Source of the DNA: Veillonellaceae bacterium
GTDB lineage: Bacteria > Bacillota_C > Negativicutes > UBA1444
Assembly (NCBI GenBank): GCA_012798135.1
Contig: JAAZNU010000009.1
Span: 1 to 34,514 of the forward strand
Direction of reading: 5' to 3'
DNA: 34,514 nt
In this document: in pieces, positions 23,937 to 32,636 of the stretch
How positions within the stretch are numbered: position 1 is the first letter of the stretch
How the letters are laid out: the number at the start of each line of letters is the position of its first letter
Made by a program: the position numbers and the translations under genes
Notes under the pieces: model-generated
Databases searched by the model: none
The model's input: only the letters and a program-made list of their open reading frames with translations
Told to the model about the DNA's origin: nothing

Positions 23937-24659
23937 ATGGACAAAATCGAGCAACTGCAACAGATGATTGCCGAGAGCGACAATATTGTGTTCTTTGGCG
24001 GGGCGGGCGTGTCGACCGAAAGCGGTATTCCCGACTTCCGGAGCGTGGACGGTCTCTATCACGAGCAATACAAATATCCGCCGGAAACGATGCTGAGCCA
24101 CACTTTTTATCGTGGCCATACCGCCGAGTTTTTTGACTTTTATAAGAAGAAAATGATTTTTCCCGCCGCCAAACCCAACCAGGCTCATTTGAAGCTGGCC
24201 GAACTGGAGAAGGCCGGAAAACTGAAAGCGGTGGTCACGCAGAATATCGACGGTCTGCATCAACTGGCCGGCAGCAAAAAAGTTCTGGAATTGCATGGTT
24301 CCGTGAAGCGGAACTATTGCGAGCAGTGCCGGAAATTTTATGACGATTCCTTCATCCTGGGCAGCGCGGGAATCCCGACCTGCGCATGCGGCGGGACGGT
24401 GAAGCCCGATGTCGTGCTGTATGAGGAAGGGCTGGACCGGGACACCATGCAGCAGGCGGCGATGTATATTTCCCGGGCGGATCTGCTGATCGTCGGCGGG
24501 ACTTCGCTGGTCGTGTATCCGGCCGCGGGCATGGTCGACTATTATCGCGGCAATCGTCTGGTGTTGATCAACCGCGACTCCACCGGCGCCGACCATAAGG
24601 CGAACCTGCTGATCCAGGGCAATATCGGCGAAGTGCTCGGCCGAATTACGCTGACTTGA
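23937..24659 (+). CDS. cobB: NAD-dependent protein deacylase, Sir2 family
   Basis: This 240-residue sirtuin uses NAD to remove acyl groups from lysines. GGAGVSTESGIPDFRS at 21-36 and TQNIDGLH at 101-108 form the NAD site. His120 in LELHGS is the catalytic base. Zinc Cys pairs are C128/C131 and C149/C151. VGGTSLVVYPAAG and INRDSTGAD complete the fold. The ATG at 23937 is preferred to one at 23922, because AGGAGG at 23925-23930 then has correct spacing. The exonuclease III gene follows within 12 bases, so they are co-transcribed. The pairing of these two functions has no obvious metabolic sense. Confidence 0.93.
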   Translation: MDKIEQLQQMIAESDNIVFFGGAGVSTESGIPDFRSVDGLYHEQYKYPPETMLSHTFYRGHTAEFFDFYKKKMIFPAAKPNQAHLKLAELEKAGKLKAVVTQNIDGLHQLAGSKKVLELHGSVKRNYCEQCRKFYDDSFILGSAGIPTCACGGTVKPDVVLYEEGLDRDTMQQAAMYISRADLLIVGGTSLVVYPAAGMVDYYRGNRLVLINRDSTGADHKANLLIQGNIGEVLGRITLT

Positions 24660-24671
24660 GGAGTGAAGTTT

Positions 24672-25424
24672 TTGAAGCTGGTTTCGTGGAATGTCAATGG
24701 ACTCCGCGCCTGTCTGAACAAGGGCTTCGCCGATTTTTTCGCCGCGGCCAACGCCGATATCGTCTGCATTCAGGAAACCAAGATGCAGCCCGGGCAGGCG
24801 GAAGTGAACTTTGCCGGTTACGAACAGTTCTGGAACAGCGCCGAGAAGAAGGGATACTCCGGTACCGCCGTTTTTTCGCGGCTCCAGCCGCTGGCGGTTT
24901 CCTATGGCATGGGTTTGCCGGAGCATGACCGGGAAGGCCGGATCATCACGTTGGAGTATGATGAATTTCAATTGGTGAACGTATATACGCCGAATTCGCA
25001 ACGCGGCCTTTCCCGGCTGGAATACCGGCTGCAGTGGGAGGATGATTTCCGGGCCTATGTCGGACGACTGGACCGCAAGAAACCGGTGGTCGTCTGCGGC
25101 GACCTGAACGTGGCCCATCAGGAGATCGATATCAAGAACCCGGCGGCCAATAAAAACAATGCGGGTTTCACTCCGCAGGAACGTGGCAAGATGACCGAGT
25201 TGCTTGCGTCAGGCCTGACCGACAGCTTCCGGCAGTTGTACCCCGATCGGCGCGATGTGTATTCCTGGTGGTCCTATATGGGAAATGCCCGGGAACGGAA
25301 TGTCGGCTGGCGGATCGACTATTTCCTGGTTTCCGGTCAGATTCAAAACCGCATCCGGGAAGCGGAAATCCGGATGGAAGTTCAGGGCAGCGACCATTGC
25401 CCGGTTGTGCTCGATATTTTTTGA
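24672..25424 (+). CDS. xth: Exodeoxyribonuclease III / AP endonuclease
   Basis: This 250-residue DNA repair nuclease cuts at abasic sites and degrades 3' ends. Motifs are KLVSWNVNGLRA at the N-terminus, CIQETKMQ, GDLNVAHQEIDI, WRIDYFLVS and GSDHCPVVL at the C-terminus, all complete. The TTG at 24672 is chosen over the GTG at 24663. AGGAG at 24659-24663 gives it eight-base spacing, while it would overlap the GTG, and the protein then starts like its relatives (KLVSWNVNG). A strong terminator follows. Confidence 0.93.
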   Translation: MKLVSWNVNGLRACLNKGFADFFAAANADIVCIQETKMQPGQAEVNFAGYEQFWNSAEKKGYSGTAVFSRLQPLAVSYGMGLPEHDREGRIITLEYDEFQLVNVYTPNSQRGLSRLEYRLQWEDDFRAYVGRLDRKKPVVVCGDLNVAHQEIDIKNPAANKNNAGFTPQERGKMTELLASGLTDSFRQLYPDRRDVYSWWSYMGNARERNVGWRIDYFLVSGQIQNRIREAEIRMEVQGSDHCPVVLDIF

Positions 25425-25432
25425 AACAAAGA

Positions 25433-25466
25433 AAGCCTGCGGAATGACGTTCCGCAGGCTTTTTTG
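25433..25466. terminator. Intrinsic terminator, probably bidirectional
   Basis: AAGCCTGCGGAA at 25433-25444 pairs perfectly with TTCCGCAGGCTT at 25450-25461 around TGACG and is followed by a T-run. In the opposite direction the stem is followed by TTTCTTTG. It separates the exonuclease gene from the convergent potassium transporter gene. Confidence 0.9.
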
Positions 25467-25490
25467 ATGATAAGTTCGTTTGTTCGGGGG

Positions 25491-27332
25491 TTACTTTTTC
25501 AAATGAAACGGCATGGTGGTGACAATGACATCGTTCCGCAAAATGAGCAATGTCCGTAATAACCAACCAGTTTGATTGTGCAAAAACCGATGCCACCATT
25601 TTCGCGTTTCAAATTCAGGAATGATGACTGTGATGTAGTCATTGGGGTTTTTCTGCTTCACCATTTGGGAAACGTAGTCCAGGATCGGCTGAATAATCAG
25701 TCGGAAATCGGAAAGGATTGTTATCAACGGCAGGCCGGTATTGCAGGCGTTCCACTTCTTTTGGATCCGTTCGGCTTCCTCCTGGTCCGTGGCGACATAC
25801 AGAACGCTGATATTATTGCTGATGGCTTTGGCGTAGCGGATGGTTTGCGCTACCAGGATAGTCGGGCTGGCAATGGTGACGAGAACGAGATTTTTGCTAT
25901 CCGCCGGTGCATCGAACAGATTGGGGCCATCCAGCGGCAAATGCAGTTGTTCCGCCATGTCGGCATAGTGGGAGTGGATTTTTTTAAAGATGAATACCAT
26001 GATGGGAATGAAGACCAAGACGATCCAGGCGCCGTAGAAAAACTTTGCTTCAGCGATGATCAAGACGACGATACCGGTAATAACGGCGCCCAATCCATTG
26101 ATGAAAGCCCGGGCATGCCAATGGTTGCCTTTTTCGCGCCGCCAGTACACGACCAGGCCGGTCTGGGCGATGGTGAAAGACAGAAAAACGCCGATGGCGT
26201 ACAGGGAAATCAGATGTTCGACTTTGCCGTCAAAGGCCCAGATCAGGATTCCGGCGAGAATGCTGAGTAAAACGATGCCGTTGGAATAGCTCAGGCGGTC
26301 GCCCCGGAGACTCAGGTAGCGCGGCATGTATTTGTCTTTGGCCAGGAGGGACAACAACGGCGGCAATCCGTTATAGGAAGTATTAGCCGCCAGATAGAGG
26401 ATCATCATGGTAGTGATTTGGATATAATAATAGAACCAGTTCCGACCGAAAACAGTTTCGGCAAGCATCGACAGCATGGTTACGTTTTCCTGGGGCAAGA
26501 TGTGGTAGTGCAGAATCAGAAACGAAATTCCGGCCAAGATCGAGCCCAACAAACCGGACATCAAGTATGTTGTTTTGATGGCGTTGTTCGCTTCCGGTGC
26601 CTTGAACATCGGCACGCCGTTGGAGATCGCTTCCACGCCGGTCATCGAACTGCAACCATTGGCAAAGGCCCGTAATAACAGGACAAGAATGGCGGCGTCA
26701 AAATTTTGGCGGACCATGGATTCTTGTGGCATTATCGGCGCGCTTCCAGTGACGGCGCTGTATACGCCGACTGTGATCAGGACGATCATGCCGCCGGCGA
26801 ACAGATAGGTGGGCCAGACAAATACATTGGACGATTCGCGGACTCCCCGCAAGTTGATCAGCATCAGCACACAAAATAAAATAATAAGATCAATGGCCAC
26901 TTCATGACCGATCAGGGAAGGAAAGGCGGAAGTCAACGCATCCGTGCCGGACGAAATGCTGACGGCGACCGTCAATACGTAGTCGGCGAATAGCGAAGCC
27001 GCCGCGACCAGGGCCGGCAGTTCCCCCAAATTATGTATGGCGACGGAATAAGAACCGCCGCCGCCAGGATTGGCGCGGGCCACCTGGACATAAGATAGGG
27101 TGACGATGGATAGAAGGAACAATACGGTCGCCACGACCATCGGCAGGTAACCGTAGGCCAGCAGGCCGGGAACCGCCAGCGCCAGCGCAATTTGTTCGGG
27201 GCCGTAGCCGACGGAAGAGATGGCGTCGGAGGAAAAGATCGACAAGGCCTTCCACTTGGGCAGTTTTTCATGTGATATTTCCCAGTTCAGCAAAGGGCGC
27301 CCGATCAGGAAACGATGAATGGACCTAAACAA
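25491..27332 (-). CDS. kimA: KimA-like APC-superfamily potassium transporter
   Basis: This membrane protein of about 613 residues has some twelve hydrophobic segments, followed by a cytoplasmic domain of about 140 residues starting near LFDAPADSKNLVLVTIASPT. SSDAISSVGYGPEQI and ARANPGGGGSYSVAIHNLG are marks of the KimA (former YdaO) group, high-affinity potassium uptake often controlled by cyclic di-AMP. The open frame extends to an ATG at 27464. However, those 44 codons are AT-rich and unlike the family, while a TTG at 27332 follows a G-rich site and gives FRSIHRFLIGRPL, where known family members begin. No ydaO-type riboswitch is visible upstream. It ends 25 bases from the shared terminator. 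Confidence 0.85.
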   Translation of the reverse strand: MFRSIHRFLIGRPLLNWEISHEKLPKWKALSIFSSDAISSVGYGPEQIALALAVPGLLAYGYLPMVVATVLFLLSIVTLSYVQVARANPGGGGSYSVAIHNLGELPALVAAASLFADYVLTVAVSISSGTDALTSAFPSLIGHEVAIDLIILFCVLMLINLRGVRESSNVFVWPTYLFAGGMIVLITVGVYSAVTGSAPIMPQESMVRQNFDAAILVLLLRAFANGCSSMTGVEAISNGVPMFKAPEANNAIKTTYLMSGLLGSILAGISFLILHYHILPQENVTMLSMLAETVFGRNWFYYYIQITTMMILYLAANTSYNGLPPLLSLLAKDKYMPRYLSLRGDRLSYSNGIVLLSILAGILIWAFDGKVEHLISLYAIGVFLSFTIAQTGLVVYWRREKGNHWHARAFINGLGAVITGIVVLIIAEAKFFYGAWIVLVFIPIMVFIFKKIHSHYADMAEQLHLPLDGPNLFDAPADSKNLVLVTIASPTILVAQTIRYAKAISNNISVLYVATDQEEAERIQKKWNACNTGLPLITILSDFRLIIQPILDYVSQMVKQKNPNDYITVIIPEFETRKWWHRFLHNQTGWLLRTLLILRNDVIVTTMPFHLKK

Positions 27333-27540
27333 AAACGATTTACCCCCCGAATTTACTTGCCGATGGGATATTGAAAAAATGCTGAAAATAACAAATTTAA
27401 TTATATCCGGATTAAAAATAAAAGCTATGGCTAAAAAAAGCCGATCTATTGAAATTTTTGTCATTTTAGCCTGATTTTATTAACTGGCGCAATGGCTGAT
27501 AACGCCGCAGAATCGGGCAAGTAATTTCGTGGTGTTTCGC

Positions 27541-27591
27541 AAAGAAAAACGGACCCGCAGTCGATTTTCCATGATAACGGTTCCGTTTTCG
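27541..27591 (-). terminator. Terminator for the serine hydrolase gene
   Basis: On the minus strand AAAACGGAACC pairs with GGGTCCGTTTT across a long loop (one mismatch) and is followed by TTCTTT. It lies 26 bases beyond the stop codon at 27617, so it probably separates the serine hydrolase from kimA. The long loop makes it less certain than the others. Confidence 0.5.
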
Positions 27592-27616
27592 GCCGATTCC
27601 TCTTCTTTTTGTGTGA

Positions 27617-29635
27617 TCAGATGGAGTTAGCGGCCGGGATGACGGCCGCTTTTATTACAAAGGCATCACCCTGGTCGCCGGCTGCCTCGATGTAACTGCC
27701 GGCAGGAACAAAAATCGGCTTCAGCCCCCAAATGCTGTCGGCCAGAACTTCACCGGCGGGACTGAAGAGGATAAGGCGGCCGGTCGGCGGCAATGTTGCG
27801 TCGATGATGGCGGCGGCCGGCAGTTTTCGCCACTCGTTGTAACCATCTTTGCGGATCGTGATTTTGCCGTCCGTTGGCTCCAGAACCGGCGCCAAGTCGG
27901 CAGGCATGTACAGGAGCCCGGAAATCCAGGCCCAATAGCGGCCGTCATGTTCGAAAAATTCCAATTCGGAGGCATCCCGCATAGAAGGCAGGGCTAAGCC
28001 GGCCGAGGTGGGCGCGGTAATTTTTTTCAGGCCGCAGAAATCGATGTAACCGGGCAAGGCGTCGAACAGTTGCGGCGCTTCGACGTGCTGGGGCGCCGAC
28101 ATGCTTCCCTCATAAGCCCGGACATTTCGTCGCAGCCAGAGGGGATGCAAAACATTGGGGGAAATTTGGACCGGCGCGGCCAGCGGCGCGATTTTCTCCA
28201 GCACAACCGAATCCACGACGCCGGACGTGACCAGATATCGGCTTTGACCGACGGTGGTCAGATAATATTTCGCATCATTCCCATCGTAAAACAGGCCGTT
28301 ATGGTAGATTGCCGACAGCTTCGGCGGCGCGGCGGGCTCGTCCGCTTTGTGCAGGGTCAGCGAACCGGCGTCGGCATTGAGTGACAGTTTTACGACAGAG
28401 CCGCCATCGCCGGCGTAATATCCTTCATACGGCAGAAGATCCGGTGGCAGCGGTTGCGCCGGACGGGGGATTTTGACGGTCGCCGGCCCGGGTTTTAACA
28501 GGTCCTTTTCGGCGGCGTAGGTGTCAAGAAGCTTCAGGGCGATATCGAAGGCCGGTGAACTCGGCCCGGTGGCGATGACCGCGACGGATACCCGCTGGTC
28601 GGGCAGGGTGAACAGCATGGATGTATATTGGTAGGTGCCGCCGCTCTTGCCCAACACATTCAGGTTCTGGGCTTGGTAGTTCGGCAGTTCCGTGAAGTCC
28701 CAGCCCAGCCCGTAGCTGATCATGGGCCGGGGCAGTTTGCCCCAGAACTGTGCGGGCTGATTTTTCCGGATTTCCGCCAGGCTGGCGGCGCTGAGCAGTT
28801 GTTTGCCGCCGGCCGAAAAACTGTCGGCGAATCGGCAGAGGTCTTCCGCGGTGGCCGACAGTCCGCCCGAGCCGAGAAAGGAAATACTCTCCAGCGGCTC
28901 CGGGCGCGACTTGGTGTCATAATAGCGGGCGACGGTCCAACGCGGATCTGCCGGCCGGTCGGCGGCGCTCAGTCCGGTATGCGACAGCCCCAGCGGCGTC
29001 AGGATTCTTTCCGCCAGAAAGGTGCTGTATTTTTTCCCAGTGACCCGCTCCACGATGATTTCCGCCAAAGAAAAGCCGTCGTTGCAATAGATTGCCAGTT
29101 CGCCCGGGTTGTGCTTCAGATGCGATCGCGCGAGAGTCTGCAGGGTTTCCGCCAGAAACGGCCCGTGATAGCGGTAGCCGAAGCTGTTGGCGTAGCTGCC
29201 GCCCGGCAGCCCGGACGAGTGGTTGAGCAGCATCCGGACGGTGATGCTGCGGTAGCGCTCGTCGGCCATCGTGAATTCGGGGATATAGGCGGTGACCGGG
29301 CTGTCCAGCTTAATTTTCCCCTCGTCGACCAGCAGCATGATGGCGGTGGCGCAATAAACCTTGCTGACCGAACCGATATTGAACAGGGTCTGTCGATCCA
29401 CGGGAACGCTGCCGGGGCGGTCGGCCATGCCGAACCCTTCACTGTATACAAACCGCCCGTTGTCCATGATGGCGATGCTCAAACTGCCGGTCCGGCCAGA
29501 CTGGATCGCTTTCCAGGCTTCCAGACGGGCGGTGGTTTTGACATTGGGAACCGGCTGCGCCAAGGCGGCCGCAACCGCCGCGCCGGCTAACAGCAGAAAC
29601 ACGAGCAGGCCAAGAGTCAGAACTCGCCGGAACAC
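27617..29635 (-). CDS. Exported serine hydrolase, beta-lactamase/PBP class C family
   Basis: This 672-residue protein starts with a signal peptide (about 1-26, RRVLTLGLLVFLLLAGAAVAAALAQP). Residues about 40-385 are a beta-lactamase-related fold with S89VSK92 (SxxK nucleophile and base), Y183CN185 (YxN) and K330SGG (in place of KTG or HxG). GMLLNHSSGLPG-like RMLLNHSSGLPGG is a strong family mark. The last 280 or so residues lack an obvious catalytic motif and may be a beta-rich accessory domain. ATG 29635 follows GGGAGGGGG. Family members act as esterases, D-amino-acid peptidases or carboxypeptidases, and true beta-lactam resistance is not implied. Given the peptide theme, an extracytoplasmic peptidase is plausible. 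Confidence 0.85.
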   Translation of the reverse strand: MFRRVLTLGLLVFLLLAGAAVAAALAQPVPNVKTTARLEAWKAIQSGRTGSLSIAIMDNGRFVYSEGFGMADRPGSVPVDRQTLFNIGSVSKVYCATAIMLLVDEGKIKLDSPVTAYIPEFTMADERYRSITVRMLLNHSSGLPGGSYANSFGYRYHGPFLAETLQTLARSHLKHNPGELAIYCNDGFSLAEIIVERVTGKKYSTFLAERILTPLGLSHTGLSAADRPADPRWTVARYYDTKSRPEPLESISFLGSGGLSATAEDLCRFADSFSAGGKQLLSAASLAEIRKNQPAQFWGKLPRPMISYGLGWDFTELPNYQAQNLNVLGKSGGTYQYTSMLFTLPDQRVSVAVIATGPSSPAFDIALKLLDTYAAEKDLLKPGPATVKIPRPAQPLPPDLLPYEGYYAGDGGSVVKLSLNADAGSLTLHKADEPAAPPKLSAIYHNGLFYDGNDAKYYLTTVGQSRYLVTSGVVDSVVLEKIAPLAAPVQISPNVLHPLWLRRNVRAYEGSMSAPQHVEAPQLFDALPGYIDFCGLKKITAPTSAGLALPSMRDASELEFFEHDGRYWAWISGLLYMPADLAPVLEPTDGKITIRKDGYNEWRKLPAAAIIDATLPPTGRLILFSPAGEVLADSIWGLKPIFVPAGSYIEAAGDQGDAFVIKAAVIPAANSI

Positions 29636-29702
29636 ATCGGATTCCCCCTCCCGGATGTCTTTGCTGATAGTTTTCCCCGTTGCAGCCGTAATTCCTGCCG
29701 GT

Positions 29703-29731
29703 TTGCTTTTCAGGTTTGTTTTGGATAGAAT
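29703..29731 (+). promoter_or_regulatory. Sigma-A promoter of the sigma-54 activator gene
   Basis: TTGCTT at 29703-29708 is followed after 17 bases by TAGAAT at 29726-29731, about 45 bases before the ribosome binding site of the activator gene at 29785. Confidence 0.55.
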
Positions 29732-29732
29732 G

Positions 29733-29762
29733 AATTCAAGATTGTACTGCTTTCCTTGAATT
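29733..29762. promoter_or_regulatory. Inverted repeat just downstream of the activator promoter
   Basis: AATTCAAG at 29733-29740 and CTTGAATT at 29755-29762 are perfect eight-base inverted arms with a 14-base spacer. It covers the expected transcription start, so it could be an operator for repression or a 5' hairpin in the message. Confidence 0.5.
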
Positions 29763-29784
29763 TCCTGACGGTTAGGAGGACGAC

Positions 29785-31194
29785 ATGGATAATAACCCGG
29801 CGGAATTCGTTGAAATGGTTATGGTGGCGCAACCGTGGATCAAAAGCCTGATCGAGTCGATCTACGACGGAGTGCTGATTGTGGATACGGCGGGGCAGGT
29901 CCGCTATGTGAACCAAAGCTACCTGAAAATCACCGGCCTGAACGAAGCGGATATAGTCGGCCATCCGTTGGCCAAGGTGCGTCCCGGCAGCGTGCTGTCC
30001 CAGGTCACCAAGTCCGGCGAAGCGCGGATGGGAGTATATCGCCGGGAAGGCAACTCCGAATATGTGGTGGATATGGCGCCAATCCGCTATCAGGGACAAA
30101 TCGTCGGCGGCATTTCGACGGTCAAGGAAATCGCCAGAATTCAGGCGCTGTCCAGGGAACTGGAGAAGTATGTCAAGAAAAACCGGGAGCTGACCTCGGT
30201 TGTAAGCCATATATATCAGGCCCGGTATACTTTTCAGGATATCGTGGGCGCTTCACCGGAAATTCGCAAAGCGGTGGCGTTTGCCGAAAAGATCGCCCAA
30301 TGCGATGAAGATGTCCTGATTTGCGGTGAAAGCGGCACCGGCAAGGAAATGTTCGCCCAGGCCATTCATAATGGGAGTTCCCGCGCCCATATGCCGTTCG
30401 TGCCCGTGAATTGCCCTACCCTGCATTCGACGCTGGTGGAAAGCGAGCTGTTCGGCTATGAGAACGGCGCGTTCACCGGCGCCCGCAAAGGAGGCAAGGT
30501 CGGCCTGTTTTTCGTGGCGGACAACGGGACGATCATGCTGGACGAGATCGCCGAATTGCCTTATGACATGCAGGCCAAGCTCCTGCGGGTTTTGCAGGAG
30601 CGCAAAGTCCGGCGGATCGGCGAAGCCGCCGAACAGCCCCTCAACATCCGGGTGATTGCCGTAACCAATAAAAATCTGCTGGCCTTGGCCCGGGAAGGAA
30701 AATTTCGCGAAGATTTGTATTACCGGCTGAACGCCATGACGCTGGAAGTGCCGTCGCTGAAAGCCCGCCAAGACGATTTGCATTTGCTGGCGGAGCATTT
30801 CCTGAGCGAATGGTGCAAGCGCAACGGACGCTATCTTTCTTTTCACGCGTTAGCCTGGGATATGATCGACCATTATGATTGGCCGGGCAATATTCGGGAA
30901 TTAAAGCATGTGGTCGAGTTTTCCGCGTATCTGTGCGAGGGCGGGGTCATCCATTCCCTGCGTTTGCCGCAGCAGACGGCGCCGGCGAAATTTGCGCCGG
31001 ACCATGTCGTTTTGCCTCCCGCCGGCAGTTTGAAACGGATTGTGGAAAATACGGAACGCGCCGCTATCCAGTCCCTGCTCAAAAAATATGGCGACAGTCT
31101 GGAGTCAAAAAAACTGATCGCCGCTCAGCTGGGGATTTCGTTGGCGACTCTGTACAACAAAACCAAGTACTTGCTGGGGGATGACAGCGGCTGA
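29785..31194 (+). CDS. Sigma-54-dependent transcriptional activator with PAS sensor
   Basis: This 469-residue enhancer-binding protein has a PAS domain at about 18-115 (IYDGVLIVDTAGQVRYVNQSYLKITG). The AAA+ domain follows with Walker A GESGTGKE at 181-188, GAFTGA at 228-233 for contact with sigma-54, Walker B IMLDEIAELP near 250-259 and an arginine-finger region FREDLYYRLNAM. A Fis-type helix-turn-helix lies at the C-terminus (KKLIAAQLGISLATLYNKTKYL). All motifs needed to open a sigma-54 promoter are intact. TTAGGAGG precedes the ATG. A clear -24/-12 promoter lies just downstream before the CoA-transferase gene, so that operon is its likely target. The PAS ligand, possibly the organic acid itself, is unknown. 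Confidence 0.93.
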   Translation: MDNNPAEFVEMVMVAQPWIKSLIESIYDGVLIVDTAGQVRYVNQSYLKITGLNEADIVGHPLAKVRPGSVLSQVTKSGEARMGVYRREGNSEYVVDMAPIRYQGQIVGGISTVKEIARIQALSRELEKYVKKNRELTSVVSHIYQARYTFQDIVGASPEIRKAVAFAEKIAQCDEDVLICGESGTGKEMFAQAIHNGSSRAHMPFVPVNCPTLHSTLVESELFGYENGAFTGARKGGKVGLFFVADNGTIMLDEIAELPYDMQAKLLRVLQERKVRRIGEAAEQPLNIRVIAVTNKNLLALAREGKFREDLYYRLNAMTLEVPSLKARQDDLHLLAEHFLSEWCKRNGRYLSFHALAWDMIDHYDWPGNIRELKHVVEFSAYLCEGGVIHSLRLPQQTAPAKFAPDHVVLPPAGSLKRIVENTERAAIQSLLKKYGDSLESKKLIAAQLGISLATLYNKTKYLLGDDSG

Positions 31195-31197
31195 TTG

Positions 31198-31248
31198 TTC
31201 TAGCATTTTAGAAATTTCGATAAAACATTTTAATTATTTAGAATAATT
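31198..31248. promoter_or_regulatory. Candidate upstream activator sites for the sigma-54 promoter
   Basis: Two inverted repeats lie between the activator gene and the -24/-12 promoter: TTCTA/TAGAA at 31198-31213 (six-base spacer) and AATTATT/AATAATT at 31232-31248 (three-base spacer). They are 80-130 bases before the -24 element, the usual place for enhancer-binding proteins. The AT-rich context makes chance repeats possible. Confidence 0.45.
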
Positions 31249-31272
31249 CGGAAAATTAATTAGGCATTCTGT

Positions 31273-31302
31273 AAAAAAGCGCTGAAAGACAGCGCTTTTT
31301 TT
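31273..31302 (+). terminator. Intrinsic terminator of the activator gene
   Basis: AAAAAAGCGCTG at 31273-31284 pairs with CAGCGCTTTTTT at 31290-31301 around AAAGA, with a T-run in the stem's right arm. It isolates the activator transcript from the sigma-54 promoter that follows. Confidence 0.85.
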
Positions 31303-31324
31303 AATGGGATGATGGACGATAAGA

Positions 31325-31341
31325 TTGGCATGGTTTATGCA
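31325..31341 (+). promoter_or_regulatory. Sigma-54 (-24/-12) promoter of the CoA-transferase operon
   Basis: TTGGCATG-GTTT-ATGCA matches the consensus TTGGCACG-N4-TTGCA. The invariant GG at 31327-31328 and GC at 31339-31340 are exactly 12 bases apart. Transcription would start near 31352. The adjacent activator gene carries the required GAFTGA motif, which supports the call strongly. Confidence 0.85.
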
Positions 31342-31411
31342 AAGTAATAAAGCGTGAGCTCACAATCACGAGGCATCGGGAATGATAACACACAGGAGGT
31401 TTATTGGGGCG

Positions 31412-32623
31412 ATGAGTCTATTTCACGCTGACGCCGGTGCATTAAAGGGAGTCAGAATTCTGGACCTGACCCGGGTGCTGGCGGGGCCGTTCTGCACCAT
31501 GCTGCTTGCCGACATGGGGGCGGAAGTCATAAAGATCGAGGAACCGGGAAAAGGTGACGATACCCGTACCTACCCACCGTTTCTGGAGGGGTGCAGCGCC
31601 TATTTCTGCAATATGAACCGCAATAAAATGAGTATAACCCTGGACTTGAAAAAGCCGGCAGCCAAGGCTGTTTTTAAGGAAATGGCCAAGAATGCGGATG
31701 TCGTCATCGAAAATTACAAGCCGGGAACCATGACGAAGCTGGGCCTGGATTATGAGGCTTTAAAGGAGATTAATCCGCAGCTGATTTTCGCCTCCATATC
31801 AGGATTCGGCCAATATGGCCCGTATCGGGAACGTCCCGGTTATGACATCATCGGTCAGGCGATGGGCGGCTTGATGAGCGTTTCCGGCTGGCCGGACTCG
31901 CCGCCGACCCGCAGCGGCACCGCGATGGGCGACATTCTGGCCGGACTTAACTGCTGCATCGGCATTCTGGCGGCCATGAAAGGCCGGGAGGTAACCGGGC
32001 GCGGCCAAAGTGTGGATGTGGCCCTGGTCGATTCCGTCGTCAGCGCCATGGAAACCATCATCCAGCTCTATCTGGTGGAGAACCGGATTCCCGGCCGGAT
32101 CGGCAATCGTTACGAATTCATTTATCCTTACGACACCTTCGCGGCTTCTGACGGCTGGGCGGTAATCGCCGTCGGCAACGACGCGGTCTGGAAGCGGTTT
32201 TGTCAGGTCATCGGTCGCGAAGATCTGACTGACCGGCCCGAATTTCAGAAAAATCCGGACCGGGTCAAAAATAACCACGAATTGAACGCCATCGTGACGG
32301 AATGGACCCGGCAACATACCGTGGCGGAGATCGTGGAGCTGCTGTTGGCGAACAGCGTTCCCAGCGCACCGATCAATGACGTGAAGCAACTGGTGAATGA
32401 CCCGCATATTGCGGGGGCGCGCGAAATGTTCGTGGACATGTTGAATCCGGCGGGACAGCCGATGAAAGTGGTGGCATGCCCTATCAAGTTTTCGGACACC
32501 AAGGCCACGGTGCGGACAACAGCGCCGAATCTGGGCGAGCACACGGATGCGGTGCTAACAGAGCTGGCCGGACTGGACCGGGAACAGATTGCAGCCTTGC
32601 GAAATTCAGGCGCACTAGGATAA
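31412..32623 (+). CDS. CaiB/BaiF family (type III) CoA-transferase
   Basis: This 403-residue enzyme moves CoA from one acyl-CoA to a free carboxylic acid. LKGVRILDLTRVLAGPFCTMLLADMGAEVIKIEEPGKGDDTR opens the protein as in nearly all family members. RPGYDIIGQAMGG holds the likely nucleophile Asp145. GDILAGLNCCIGILAAM and VDVALVDSVVSAME follow. The ATG at 31412 fits the family's usual N-terminus. An in-frame ATG at 31382 with GAGG before it remains possible and would add ten residues. It is the first gene behind the sigma-54 promoter, with the lyase-like gene 13 bases downstream. The acid is unknown; families include formyl, succinyl, carnitine, mesaconyl, itaconyl and benzylsuccinyl transferases. 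Confidence 0.9.
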   Translation: MSLFHADAGALKGVRILDLTRVLAGPFCTMLLADMGAEVIKIEEPGKGDDTRTYPPFLEGCSAYFCNMNRNKMSITLDLKKPAAKAVFKEMAKNADVVIENYKPGTMTKLGLDYEALKEINPQLIFASISGFGQYGPYRERPGYDIIGQAMGGLMSVSGWPDSPPTRSGTAMGDILAGLNCCIGILAAMKGREVTGRGQSVDVALVDSVVSAMETIIQLYLVENRIPGRIGNRYEFIYPYDTFAASDGWAVIAVGNDAVWKRFCQVIGREDLTDRPEFQKNPDRVKNNHELNAIVTEWTRQHTVAEIVELLLANSVPSAPINDVKQLVNDPHIAGAREMFVDMLNPAGQPMKVVACPIKFSDTKATVRTTAPNLGEHTDAVLTELAGLDREQIAALRNSGALG

Positions 32624-32636
32624 AGGAGGAAGCACG

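Noticed and set aside
23826..25118. A 430-codon leftward frame opposite cobB and exonuclease III
   Set aside because: It spans two well-supported genes on the other strand and has no recognisable motif or start signal.
27333..27464. N-terminal extension of the potassium transporter from the ATG at 27464
   Set aside because: AT-rich codons, no family similarity, and a better-placed TTG start at 27332 that matches the usual N-terminus.
27333..27616. A ydaO (cyclic di-AMP) riboswitch upstream of the KimA-like gene
   Set aside because: I looked for its conserved blocks on the minus strand and found none. Only a terminator-like hairpin from the upstream gene is present.
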